NCBI GenBank assembly: GCA_036501485.1
Contig: DASYAG010000122.1
Location: forward strand, 20,753-84,752
Source: PALSA-607 sp036501485
GTDB taxonomy: Bacteria; Actinomycetota; Actinomycetes; Acidothermales; Acidothermaceae
Length of the DNA stretch: 64,000 bases
Direction of reading: 5' to 3'
In this document: positions 50,671-58,222 of the stretch, piece by piece
Layout of the letters: every line of letters begins with the position of its first letter
Position numbering within the stretch: position 1 is the first letter of the stretch
Position numbers and translations under genes: made by a program
Notes under the pieces: model-generated
Told to the model about the DNA's origin: nothing
The model's database searches: none
The model's input: the letters and a program-made list of their open reading frames with translations, nothing else

Positions 50671-50686
50671 CAAGAGCCTGCAGTCA

Positions 50687-51553
50687 TCAGGTGTCACGGG
50701 GTGCGCCGGAGTAACCCAGCAGGCCGGAGATCTCCTCGGCCGTGCGCACCACCATCGGGCGCAATTCGCGGACGATGCGCTGCGCAGACCAGTCGCGTGA
50801 GCTCACCGCGACGTTCGCGCCGGCGATCACCCGGCCGGTCGCGTCGTGCACCGGTGCGGCCACGGATCGCAGGCCAAAGGCGAGTTCTTCGTCTTGGACG
50901 GCCCAGCCGTCCTCGCGGATCTTGGCCAGTTCAGACCGCAGTTCGCTCAGCGTGACCTTGGCGTTCGGCCCGTGGTTGGCGTCAAACGATGCGTCGGTAA
51001 CCGCGGCGGTCAGCTCGGCCTCGGTGAGGTAAGCAAGCAGCAGTTTGCCGATGGAGGTGTGCACGGCAGCCAGCGTCGAACCGACCTGGATGTTGGCCGT
51101 GACAAGGTCGCGATTGCGCAGCCGTACCAGGTAGAGCACCCGGTCGCCGGTGAGGACGGCGAGGTTCACAGTCTCGCCGCTTGCCGTAGCGAGCGCCTTG
51201 AGTCGAGGTGTCGCGAGCTCGACGAGATCGAGGCTGCGCAGCGCAGCGGTGCCGAGAGTGAGCACCTTGACTCCGGGCCGGTAGTCGCCGTCGGGCAAGT
51301 GCTCGAGGTAACCCTCCGACGACAGCGTCATGACGACGCGATAGACGGTCGGCAACGGAATCCCGAGGACCAACGAGATGTCACTGACGCGCCACGTGGG
51401 TCGCTGCTCGGTGAACAGTGCGAGGATCCGCAGGCCCTTGGCCAGCGCCTCGACCCGGTAGTCGGGACGGTTCGGCGAGCCCTCGTCGACGGCTGGCTCG
51501 GCAGCTATGCGCTCGCCCGCCGGCACTGTTGACGCTGCGCGTCTGGTCGCCAT
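50687..51553 (-). CDS. IclR family transcriptional regulator
   Basis: A 288-aa regulator with an N-terminal winged helix (about residues 35-95: EALAKGLRILALFTEQRPTW, VSDISLVLGIPLPTVYRVVM, DGDYRPGVKVLTLG) and a C-terminal GAF-like ligand domain (about 120-280). The ligand domain has VHTSIGKLLLAYLTE and FGLRSVAAPVHDATGRVIAG. IclR proteins typically sense the substrate of the adjacent pathway and repress or activate divergent operons. It is divergent from the SDR operon, and candidate sites lie at 51699 and 50035. An alternative GTG at 51568 adds five residues. Confidence 0.92.
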   Translation of the reverse strand: MATRRAASTVPAGERIAAEPAVDEGSPNRPDYRVEALAKGLRILALFTEQRPTWRVSDISLVLGIPLPTVYRVVMTLSSEGYLEHLPDGDYRPGVKVLTLGTAALRSLDLVELATPRLKALATASGETVNLAVLTGDRVLYLVRLRNRDLVTANIQVGSTLAAVHTSIGKLLLAYLTEAELTAAVTDASFDANHGPNAKVTLSELRSELAKIREDGWAVQDEELAFGLRSVAAPVHDATGRVIAGANVAVSSRDWSAQRIVRELRPMVVRTAEEISGLLGYSGAPRDT

Positions 51554-51692
51554 GCCTGTGCGCCTCACTCTTCTTAGCCGAAGCCGGACGCGGGCCCTTT
51601 TGCAGCGTCGTCCTGCGGCAGACCTGACTGGCCCGCAGTTTAGGACGGATGCACACCGCGACGCTGGACACGCGCCGCAGTAGGGCTTAGCG

Positions 51693-51711
51693 TATTATGG
51701 AAGTTACTTTC
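51693..51711 (+). promoter_or_regulatory. Promoter and operator in front of the SDR operon
   Basis: TATTAT (51693-51698) is a good -10 box, directly followed by the near-palindrome GGAAGT-T-ACTTTC (51699-51711), placed over the expected transcription start. The position between divergent iclR and SDR genes suggests the binding site of the IclR protein. Confidence 0.5.
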
Positions 51712-51731
51712 GTTGGCCGAGAAGATCAAGC

Positions 51732-52511
51732 GTGAAAGGTTCCTTGGTGTCCGGAACCGACTGGCTGCAACTCCAAGGTCGACCCTGCCTCGTCGTCGGC
51801 GCCGGCGGCCTCGGAGGCGCCAGTGCTCTCGCGCTGGCAGACCTCGGCGGGCGGGTCCTCGTCGTGGACGTCAGCGAGGTCAACCTCGAGTCGGTGCGGC
51901 TCCAGGCGAAAGAGGCCGGCAACGACATTGAGATCCTGGTCGCCGACCTCCTCGACCCGCAGACCTGCCGGGGCGTCGTGGCCGAAGCCGTCGAGCGGCT
52001 CGGTGGCATCGAGGTCTTCCTGCACGCGATCGGCCGCAACGTGCGACTGCCCGTCGTCGAGCTCGACGACGACGCGTGGCTCGAGACGGTGAACCTCAAC
52101 CTCTCGACCGCCTACTGGCTCGGCCAGGCAGTAGGCAAGGTCATGTGCGCCAAGGGCTATGGCCGAATGATTTTCATGTCGTCGGTGTCGGGGCTCCTCG
52201 CGCATCCGCACCATGCGCCGTATGCCGCCACCAAGGGCGGGCTGAACCAACTGATGAAGGTCATGGCTCGGGAGTGGGCCGCGCTGGGCGTGACCGTCAA
52301 CGCGGTAGCCCCTGGGTACATCGAGACCGAGCTCACCAAGGACTATCTGGCCAAGGACGGCATTCGTGAGGGGCTCACCTCGCTGGTGCCGTCTCAGCGG
52401 TTGGGCCGTCCGAATGAGGTCGCCGACGCCGTCGCGTTTCTGGCCTCCGATCGCGCGAGTTTCGTGACGGGCCAAGTGCTTTACGTTGACGGTGGCCGGG
52501 TTCTTGTCTAA
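51732..52511 (+). CDS. SDR family oxidoreductase
   Basis: A 259-aa classical short-chain dehydrogenase: GAGGLGGASALALADLGG for NAD(P), with LVVDVS suggesting NAD preference. Ser lies in MSSVSGL, catalytic YAATK, and closing FVTGQVLYVDGG. FLHAIGRN stands at the usual NNAG position. The start is GTG 51732, with GTG 51747 as an alternative. It is first in a plus-strand operon with a second SDR, a GlcG-like protein and a PanE-like reductase, probably under the IclR operator just upstream. Confidence 0.9.
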   Translation: MKGSLVSGTDWLQLQGRPCLVVGAGGLGGASALALADLGGRVLVVDVSEVNLESVRLQAKEAGNDIEILVADLLDPQTCRGVVAEAVERLGGIEVFLHAIGRNVRLPVVELDDDAWLETVNLNLSTAYWLGQAVGKVMCAKGYGRMIFMSSVSGLLAHPHHAPYAATKGGLNQLMKVMAREWAALGVTVNAVAPGYIETELTKDYLAKDGIREGLTSLVPSQRLGRPNEVADAVAFLASDRASFVTGQVLYVDGGRVLV

Positions 52512-52537
52512 TCGGTTCGTGTCTAAGAGGAGACCGC

Positions 52538-53332
52538 ATGCCAGGCATCAGTAACCCGGTCATCACCAAGCGGTTTCCGGGCAGGTCGGTGCTCGTCACC
52601 GGCGCGGGCACCGGGTTCGGTGCGGAGATTGCTGTCCGGGCGGCGCAAGAAGGCGCGCGGGTAGGGGTGCACTACCGCAACTCCAAAGATGGTGCGCTGA
52701 AGACGGTTGCCCGCATCGAAGAACTCGGCGGCGAGGCTGTTCTGATTCAGGGCGACATTGCGATCTGGGACGACATCAAGCGCATGGCCGACGCCGCTTT
52801 CGAAGCACTCGGCGGCCTTGATGTGTTGATCAACAATGTCGGCGACGTTGCGCGCGAGCAGATGTCGTGGCGCGACATCACCGAAGAGTCGATCGACCAC
52901 GTGCTCGGTGTCGACATCAAGGGCACCATGTTGTGCGTGCACGAGTTCGGTTCACGCATGCTCGACCAAGGCCACGGCGCGATCGTCAACATCGGTTCGA
53001 CCGTGATCGTGCGAGGCAGTGCGCGGGCACCGCAATACGCCGCGGCGAAGTACGGGATCCTCGGCGTCACGAAGTCGTACGCGCATGCGTTTGCGCCGAC
53101 CGTGCGGGTCAATGTCTTCGCACCTGGCTTCATCGAAACCCAGGCGACCCTCGACCGGGCAGACTGGAAGGCCGGCCGCGGCGATCAGCTGCGGTCCCTT
53201 ACGCCGATGGGACGCATCCCCGGCCCTGCAGAGTTGGCCGGCACCGCGCTGTTCCTGGCCAGTGACGACGCCGCGCACATGACGGGCGGCTACATGGTCG
53301 CCGACGGTGGCTACAACATGGTCGGCGCCTGA
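52538..53332 (+). CDS. SDR family oxidoreductase
   Basis: A 264-aa short-chain dehydrogenase: VTGAGTGFGAEIAVRAAQEG, INNVGD, Ser in NIGSTVIV, catalytic YAAAK, RVNVFAPGF, and AAHMTGGYMVADGG. GVHYRNSKDG after the second strand suggests NADP preference. An aagaggag ribosome binding site precedes the ATG. Two adjacent SDRs with different apparent cofactor preference could do successive steps on a hydroxylated ring substrate; this is inference. Confidence 0.9.
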   Translation: MPGISNPVITKRFPGRSVLVTGAGTGFGAEIAVRAAQEGARVGVHYRNSKDGALKTVARIEELGGEAVLIQGDIAIWDDIKRMADAAFEALGGLDVLINNVGDVAREQMSWRDITEESIDHVLGVDIKGTMLCVHEFGSRMLDQGHGAIVNIGSTVIVRGSARAPQYAAAKYGILGVTKSYAHAFAPTVRVNVFAPGFIETQATLDRADWKAGRGDQLRSLTPMGRIPGPAELAGTALFLASDDAAHMTGGYMVADGGYNMVGA

Positions 53333-53335
53333 CAC

Positions 53336-54301
53336 ATGCGCGACGTCCCGTTGGCGCAGGCGCGCGAGCTCGTGCAACGAGCCGTCGACAAGTGTGAGCA
53401 GCTCGGATTGCGCGGCGGTATCGCCGTCGTTGGCGCTAGCGGTGCGCTCGTCACGGCGTCGCGGCTCGATCGCGGCGGCCCCGGCGGCATGGCAAGGGCA
53501 ACGTCGAAGGCCTGGATTTCCGCGACACAGCAGATCCCCAGTGCTGAGCATCTGCAGCGCATGACGACGCTGCCGCCGCCGATTTCCAACGGGTTCGTGC
53601 TCGCATCGCCGCAAGCTTTGTTTCCCGGTGCGGGTGGGATGCCGTTGCTCGATGCCGACGGCGTGGTGATCGGCGGCATCGCTGCATCGGGCGCGACAGT
53701 GAGCCCCTTCTTGCCCACGGGTGTTGCGCCCGAGGTGGTCAGTGCCGAGGGTAAGCCGGCGAATCCGGAGGATCTGCTCATCGCCTATGCCCTCGGCGTT
53801 CCGTACGTCGGGCAGCACGGCGACGACGCGGCCCGGTGGACGGCCCGGTTCGGCGACCTGGTCATTGCGCCCGAGGACAGCCTCGGCATGGCGGCGTCTC
53901 CGACAGCGTCGAAGCAGCGAGAGCTGTTGTGGGCCCGGGAGTTGTGCGACCGGGTACTCGCAGCAGCGTCGGCTCGAGGGTTGCTCGTCAGTGTCACTGT
54001 GGTCGACCGCGGCGGCGATCCGATTCAACAAGACCGGATGGACGACGCGGTGTCGGCGAGTGTCGACGTCGCGTTCGCCACTGCTGCGACCGCTGTGCGC
54101 TTCGGCTGCGAAAGTGCGGAAGTGTCGACGCGCTACGGGACCGCAACTCCGTCGTTGGGCCACTTACATCCCTCGCCGTTCCTGGCCGCACCCGGAGGCG
54201 TCCCGCTCATGTCGGGTGAAGTCGTGATGGGCGGCCTCGGAATCGGTGGATTGGATCCCGAAGCCTGCGCCGAAATCGCACGCGACGTGGCGGGTCAGTG
54301 A
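53336..54301 (+). CDS. Tandem GlcG/HbpS-like protein
   Basis: A 321-aa protein made of two GlcG/HbpS (PduO C-terminal-like) domains. The first is about residues 1-130 (ARELVQRAVDKCEQLGLRGG, then GGMPLLDADGVVIGGIAASG). The second is about 190-321 (ARELCDRVLAAASARGLLVS, VTVVDRGGDPIQQDRMDDAV, APGGVPLMSGEVVMGGLGIG). Single-domain members are common in catabolic operons and some bind heme or small ligands; a tandem form is less common. It starts 4 bp after the SDR and overlaps the next gene. Its biochemical role is not known. Confidence 0.78.
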   Translation: MRDVPLAQARELVQRAVDKCEQLGLRGGIAVVGASGALVTASRLDRGGPGGMARATSKAWISATQQIPSAEHLQRMTTLPPPISNGFVLASPQALFPGAGGMPLLDADGVVIGGIAASGATVSPFLPTGVAPEVVSAEGKPANPEDLLIAYALGVPYVGQHGDDAARWTARFGDLVIAPEDSLGMAASPTASKQRELLWARELCDRVLAAASARGLLVSVTVVDRGGDPIQQDRMDDAVSASVDVAFATAATAVRFGCESAEVSTRYGTATPSLGHLHPSPFLAAPGGVPLMSGEVVMGGLGIGGLDPEACAEIARDVAGQ

Positions 54302-55227
54302 CCGAGGCTGAGCCGATTCGGATTGCGGTCTTGGGCTGTGGCGCGATCGGCTCGCTCTACGCGGCGCATGTGGCCCGCAATGAAGGCGTGGAGGTCTGGG
54401 CAGTCGATCCGTGGGTCCAGCACGTGGCGGCAATCAATGCGAACGGGCTTCGGGTGATCGGTCATGCCGAGTTCGTTGCACCCGTTCGCGCGATCGTCGA
54501 TCCCGCCGATCTTCCGCTGTGCCAGTTCGCGATTGTCGCGACGAAGGCGTTGCACACGCGCGACGCGGTATCGGGTGCGATCGACGCCGTAAAGGACGCT
54601 GCGGTCGCGAGTGTGCAGAACGGTGTCGGCAATGAGGAGGTCATCGCCGAACTGGTGCCGCGCGTCGTTCGCGGCAGCATCGTGACGGCAGGTCACATCA
54701 CCGAACCTGGCTGTGTTCGGTACGACGGGCCCGGCGATTCATGGCTGGGGCCATTCGAGCCCAGCCCTGCGCGACAAGTTGAGATCGAGTCGCTGGCGGC
54801 CCTTCTGACAGGTGGTGGACTGCGCACGTTCGCCCTTGCTGACGCGCGAGGTCCGCAGTGGACCAAGCTTGTCTTCAACGCAGCGACCAGTCCGCTTGCC
54901 GCACTCACCGGTCTCACCGTGGGCCAGGTCTGTACGCATCCCGAACTGCGCGTCGAGGTGGAGCGACTGATCGCTGAGGCGATGGCGGTGGCCGACGCGT
55001 CAGGCATTGAACTCCTGCGCAGCCCACTGCACTCGGTCGAGGAGGCGATCATTGAGGCATTCGGCCACAAACCTTCGATGCTGCAGGACGTTCTGGCCCG
55101 ACGGCGCACCGAGGTCGATGTGCTCAACGGCGGCATTGCGGCGCAAGGCCGCCGGGTCGGCGTCGCCACTCCCGGCCACGACTCGATGGTGGCGCTGGTG
55201 CACGGCCTCGAAAGTTCGTGGTCGTGA
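54298..55227 (+). CDS. Ketopantoate reductase (ApbA/PanE) family oxidoreductase
   Basis: A 309-aa NADPH-dependent 2-oxoacid reductase-like protein: IAVLGCGAIGSLYAAHVA binding motif, SVQNGVGNEEVIAEL, GHITEPGCVRYDGPGD, WTKLVFNAATSPLAALTGLT with the catalytic Lys, and PSMLQDVLARRRTEVDVLNG with the conserved Arg/Glu. In a catabolic cluster it may reduce an oxoacid intermediate rather than ketopantoate; a second biosynthetic panE elsewhere would support that. The GTG start overlaps the previous stop. Last gene of the IclR-linked plus-strand operon. Confidence 0.88.
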   Translation: MTEAEPIRIAVLGCGAIGSLYAAHVARNEGVEVWAVDPWVQHVAAINANGLRVIGHAEFVAPVRAIVDPADLPLCQFAIVATKALHTRDAVSGAIDAVKDAAVASVQNGVGNEEVIAELVPRVVRGSIVTAGHITEPGCVRYDGPGDSWLGPFEPSPARQVEIESLAALLTGGGLRTFALADARGPQWTKLVFNAATSPLAALTGLTVGQVCTHPELRVEVERLIAEAMAVADASGIELLRSPLHSVEEAIIEAFGHKPSMLQDVLARRRTEVDVLNGGIAAQGRRVGVATPGHDSMVALVHGLESSWS

Positions 55228-55244
55228 CCCAACTTCGCGCCGAC

Positions 55245-55871
55245 CTACAGCGTCGTCGGCAGGCCCGGGGTCAAAGCGACGACCACGCCGGCGGGGGAGA
55301 ACGCCGCGAGCATGCCGGCGTACTTGTGCGGATCGGTCGTCTCGCCTTCGTGAATCGGAATCGCCACCCGTGGCGAGACGGCGTGTACGTAGTCGACCGC
55401 CTCCGACAGCTTGAGCCATGGGCCGTCGACGGCAACGGCGAGCACGTCAACGTCGATATAGGGCACGAAAAAAGAGTCACCCGGATGGAAGAACGCGCCC
55501 TCGTCAATCAGGTACGCAGAGTTCGTGCAACCCGGAATGTCGGCGTACACCGCGGCGTGCAAGCCACCCAACACATCAACCTTCGTGCCGCCGAAGCTGA
55601 ACCCCTCGCCGGGTCGTGCGACCACGTGGGTTGGCAGGTCGGCGGTGACAGTTGCCGTGTCCGGGTCGACGACCAGGGTGGCGCCACCGTTGGCGGCCAG
55701 CAGCGACGCGAGTCGCGAGGCGTCGACATGGTCGGGGTGTTGGTGACTGACGAGAACGGCGTCGAGATCGCGCAGCTCCGCAAAGTCCGACATGGTGCCC
55801 GGATCGATCAGGATTCTGGCTCGCTCCGTCTCGACAAGCACGCAGGCGTGGCCGAGGTGGGTCACCAACAT
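55245..55871 (-). CDS. Metallo-beta-lactamase-fold hydrolase (UlaG-like)
   Basis: A 208-aa metal-dependent hydrolase of the UlaG/YtnP-like group: LVTHLGHACVLVETERARIL at the start, SHQHPDHVD (HxHxDH zinc motif), HPGDSFFVPYIDVDVLAVAV and IPIHEG. It probably hydrolyses an ester, lactone or amide bond; the substrate is unknown. It converges with the PanE-like gene and is divergent from the flavodoxin-fold reductase. Confidence 0.86.
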   Translation of the reverse strand: MLVTHLGHACVLVETERARILIDPGTMSDFAELRDLDAVLVSHQHPDHVDASRLASLLAANGGATLVVDPDTATVTADLPTHVVARPGEGFSFGGTKVDVLGGLHAAVYADIPGCTNSAYLIDEGAFFHPGDSFFVPYIDVDVLAVAVDGPWLKLSEAVDYVHAVSPRVAIPIHEGETTDPHKYAGMLAAFSPAGVVVALTPGLPTTL

Positions 55872-55978
55872 GTCAGTTCCTCATTCGCCGGGGTTCCCTT
55901 GGACTGCATCGCGCGTTCATACTCTCATTCTGAGAACACGACTTCCACTAGACGGACTCCGATAGGGCGGTGGTGCCC

Positions 55979-56884
55979 ATGACGATGCGACTGCTTGGCC
56001 TCGGTGCCGGCACGCCCGGGGGCAGCGCGGAGATCGTGCTCGACGTCGCGCTGCGGGCCGCGCAGAACGAGGGGGCGGACGTCGAGCTGGTGCGACTCGA
56101 CGACCTCAGTCTGCCAAGCGGGCCTGATCCCAAGACGCCTGATGATCTGTGGTGGCTGTGGGAGCGGCTCATGGCGGCCGACGGCCTGATCGTCAGTGCG
56201 CCGATCATGAGCCGAACTGTGCCGGCCCGCCTCAAACTGGTGGTCGATCGACTGCTTGGTCCGAACGCCGACGCTGCGATTGTCGAGACGCTGCTCGCGA
56301 TGCGGGCCGCAGGTAACGAACCTGCGGTGCCTTTTCGCCTCGACGAGCGGGTGCTGCGTCCTCGGGTCGCAGGCCTCATCGCCGTCGGCGGATCACTCAC
56401 GCAGCAATGGAAGGCGCTTGCGCTTCCGGTCATGCACTCGCTGACTTTCTCGATGCAAACGGCCGTGGTCGACCAGATGGTCATTGCGGGTGCGGGCACA
56501 CCGAAGTCTGTAGTCCTCGACGACGACGCATTGACGCGCGCAGCGACCTTGGGTCGCAACGTGGCGCGCCAGCTCGGCCGCAGTTTCGACGACGCGCAGT
56601 ACTGCGGCGATCCGGGCGCGTGCCCGCTTTGCCATCTCGACGTCGTCGAGTTGCACGGCCGCGATGTCCAGTGTGCGAGTTGCGGTGCACGAGGTGGCCT
56701 GGCGGACGACTTCTCGATCGAGTGGACCGACCTCGATTCGTCGGTCATCACAATGACCGAGAAGCGCGCGCACTATCAGGAGATCTTGGAGACAGCAGGA
56801 CGTCACGCGAAAGTGCGAGACGAGATTGAGGAGAAGGCTGCGACGTATGACTCGTCCGGCTGGTTGGCCAGTCCTACTCGCTGA
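55979..56884 (+). CDS. Flavodoxin-fold NADPH:FMN reductase with C-terminal zinc ribbon
   Basis: A 301-aa protein. The first ~180 residues form an FMN-reductase fold (RLLGLGAGTPGGSAEIVLDV, SAPIMSRTVPARLKLVVDRL). Residues about 205-235 add two Cys pairs, CPLCHLD and CASCGARGG, likely a zinc ribbon. Such enzymes supply reduced flavin or reduce quinones; next to a flavin monooxygenase this may be a partner or a quinone reductase. GTG 55970 is an alternative start. The monooxygenase follows 35 bp downstream. Confidence 0.78.
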   Translation: MTMRLLGLGAGTPGGSAEIVLDVALRAAQNEGADVELVRLDDLSLPSGPDPKTPDDLWWLWERLMAADGLIVSAPIMSRTVPARLKLVVDRLLGPNADAAIVETLLAMRAAGNEPAVPFRLDERVLRPRVAGLIAVGGSLTQQWKALALPVMHSLTFSMQTAVVDQMVIAGAGTPKSVVLDDDALTRAATLGRNVARQLGRSFDDAQYCGDPGACPLCHLDVVELHGRDVQCASCGARGGLADDFSIEWTDLDSSVITMTEKRAHYQEILETAGRHAKVRDEIEEKAATYDSSGWLASPTR

Positions 56885-56919
56885 GGAAAACAGTCCTACC
56901 CACTGATTTGGAGACAACG

Positions 56920-58161
56920 GTGTCTGAGACTCGTTCCCTGCACGTCCTTATTGCCGGCGGCGGCCTCGCCGGGTTGGCGCTTGCTCAGGGCCTCCTGAAG
57001 TCTGGGCACACGGTCGAGGTCTTCGAGCGCGACGCCGATTTGAACCGCAAGCAGGGCTACTACCTGCACTTCAACGCGATCGGCGGCGAGGCGCTGCGCC
57101 GGGTGCTGCCCTCTGACTTGTTCGAGCTGTACCTCGACACCTCGCGCGAGTCCTACGACCGCGCGGTCTCCATCGTGCTCGACCCGGGCTTCAACGAAAT
57201 CACGTCGAACCCGCACTTCGGTCCGCCGAATGTGGGTCCGCGCAACCACACTGGCGTGCACCGGCGGACCCTGCGACAAATCCTGTCTGGGCGGCTCGGC
57301 AAGCAGCTGCATATCGGCTCGCCCGTCGTTTCCTTCGTCGAGGATGCCGACGGGGTGACCGCGACCCTTGCCGACGGCAGCACCGCGCGTGGCGATGTGC
57401 TTGTCGGGGCTGACGGCATCCGCTCGGCCGTCCGCACGCAGTTCTTGCCGCAGGTGCCGGTGATCGCGACCGGCGTGAGAGGCATCGGGGTGTTCGGGCG
57501 CACGCCACTGACGCCGGAGCTCGATGCGTTGATGCCCGACATCCTCAATCAGGGCGTGTTGATGGCGGTCGACCGCTCTGGCTCCCGGCTGCTCATTGCG
57601 ACCTTCCGGCCAAGGCGCCCGGCGGCTGAGGCAGCCAAGGACATCGCTCCTGACGTCGAGGTCGACGACGTGCCCGCGTACGTCATGATCAGCTGCAGCG
57701 TCATGCCGGGCACCGTGGTGCCGCCAGCATCGGAGTGGACGCCGGAGACTGCCGGCGTCCTGCAGGAATCGATGCTCGAAGCTGTCGCGGGTTGGCATCC
57801 GGCAGCGCAAGCTCTTGTGCGCGGCCTCGACCTCGACTCGGTCTTCGCGATCCCGTTCGGGTTCCTCGAACCGGCCGAGAATTGGGAGCCCTCGCGGGTC
57901 ACGATCGTCGGCGACGCTGCCCACGGCATGCTGCCGACCCTCGGCATGGGCGCCAACCTCGCACTTAACGACGCCGCGCTGCTGACCGAGCAGCTCGACC
58001 GCTACGGGCGTGGAGATGTCGATCTGCTCGAGGCGATCGGCGTATACGAGGCGCAGATGCGCGAGACCACGTACCCGATCCTGCGGATGACCCTCGACCA
58101 CGACAAGAACTTCGGCGGCGGCGGTCTCCAAAAAGCTATCGACGATGGAGAGACGAGCTAG
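56920..58161 (+). CDS. FAD-dependent aromatic-ring monooxygenase (PHBH/UbiH class)
   Basis: A 413-aa group A flavoprotein monooxygenase: LIAGGGLAGLALAQGLLKSG for FAD, the mid-chain DG motif GADGIRSAVRTQFLP, and IVGDAAHGMLPTLGMGANLA (GD motif). These hydroxylate activated aromatic or quinone-like rings with NAD(P)H and O2. Its place beside FAH-family enzymes, SDRs and an importer supports breakdown of a cyclic or aromatic compound; the substrate is unknown. GTG 56920 with ggaga upstream is preferred over TTG 56908. Confidence 0.88.
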   Translation: MSETRSLHVLIAGGGLAGLALAQGLLKSGHTVEVFERDADLNRKQGYYLHFNAIGGEALRRVLPSDLFELYLDTSRESYDRAVSIVLDPGFNEITSNPHFGPPNVGPRNHTGVHRRTLRQILSGRLGKQLHIGSPVVSFVEDADGVTATLADGSTARGDVLVGADGIRSAVRTQFLPQVPVIATGVRGIGVFGRTPLTPELDALMPDILNQGVLMAVDRSGSRLLIATFRPRRPAAEAAKDIAPDVEVDDVPAYVMISCSVMPGTVVPPASEWTPETAGVLQESMLEAVAGWHPAAQALVRGLDLDSVFAIPFGFLEPAENWEPSRVTIVGDAAHGMLPTLGMGANLALNDAALLTEQLDRYGRGDVDLLEAIGVYEAQMRETTYPILRMTLDHDKNFGGGGLQKAIDDGETS

Positions 58162-58209
58162 CGGAGAGACAACATCGGGACGGCGGGCAGCTCGGTGATC
58201 GACACCCGG

Positions 58210-58215
58210 TAGATT
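58210..58215 (+). promoter_or_regulatory. Candidate leaderless -10 box for the MFS gene
   Basis: TAGATT (58210-58215) is followed after 7 nt by the GTG start at 58223. Confidence 0.4.
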
Positions 58216-58222
58216 CACGACC

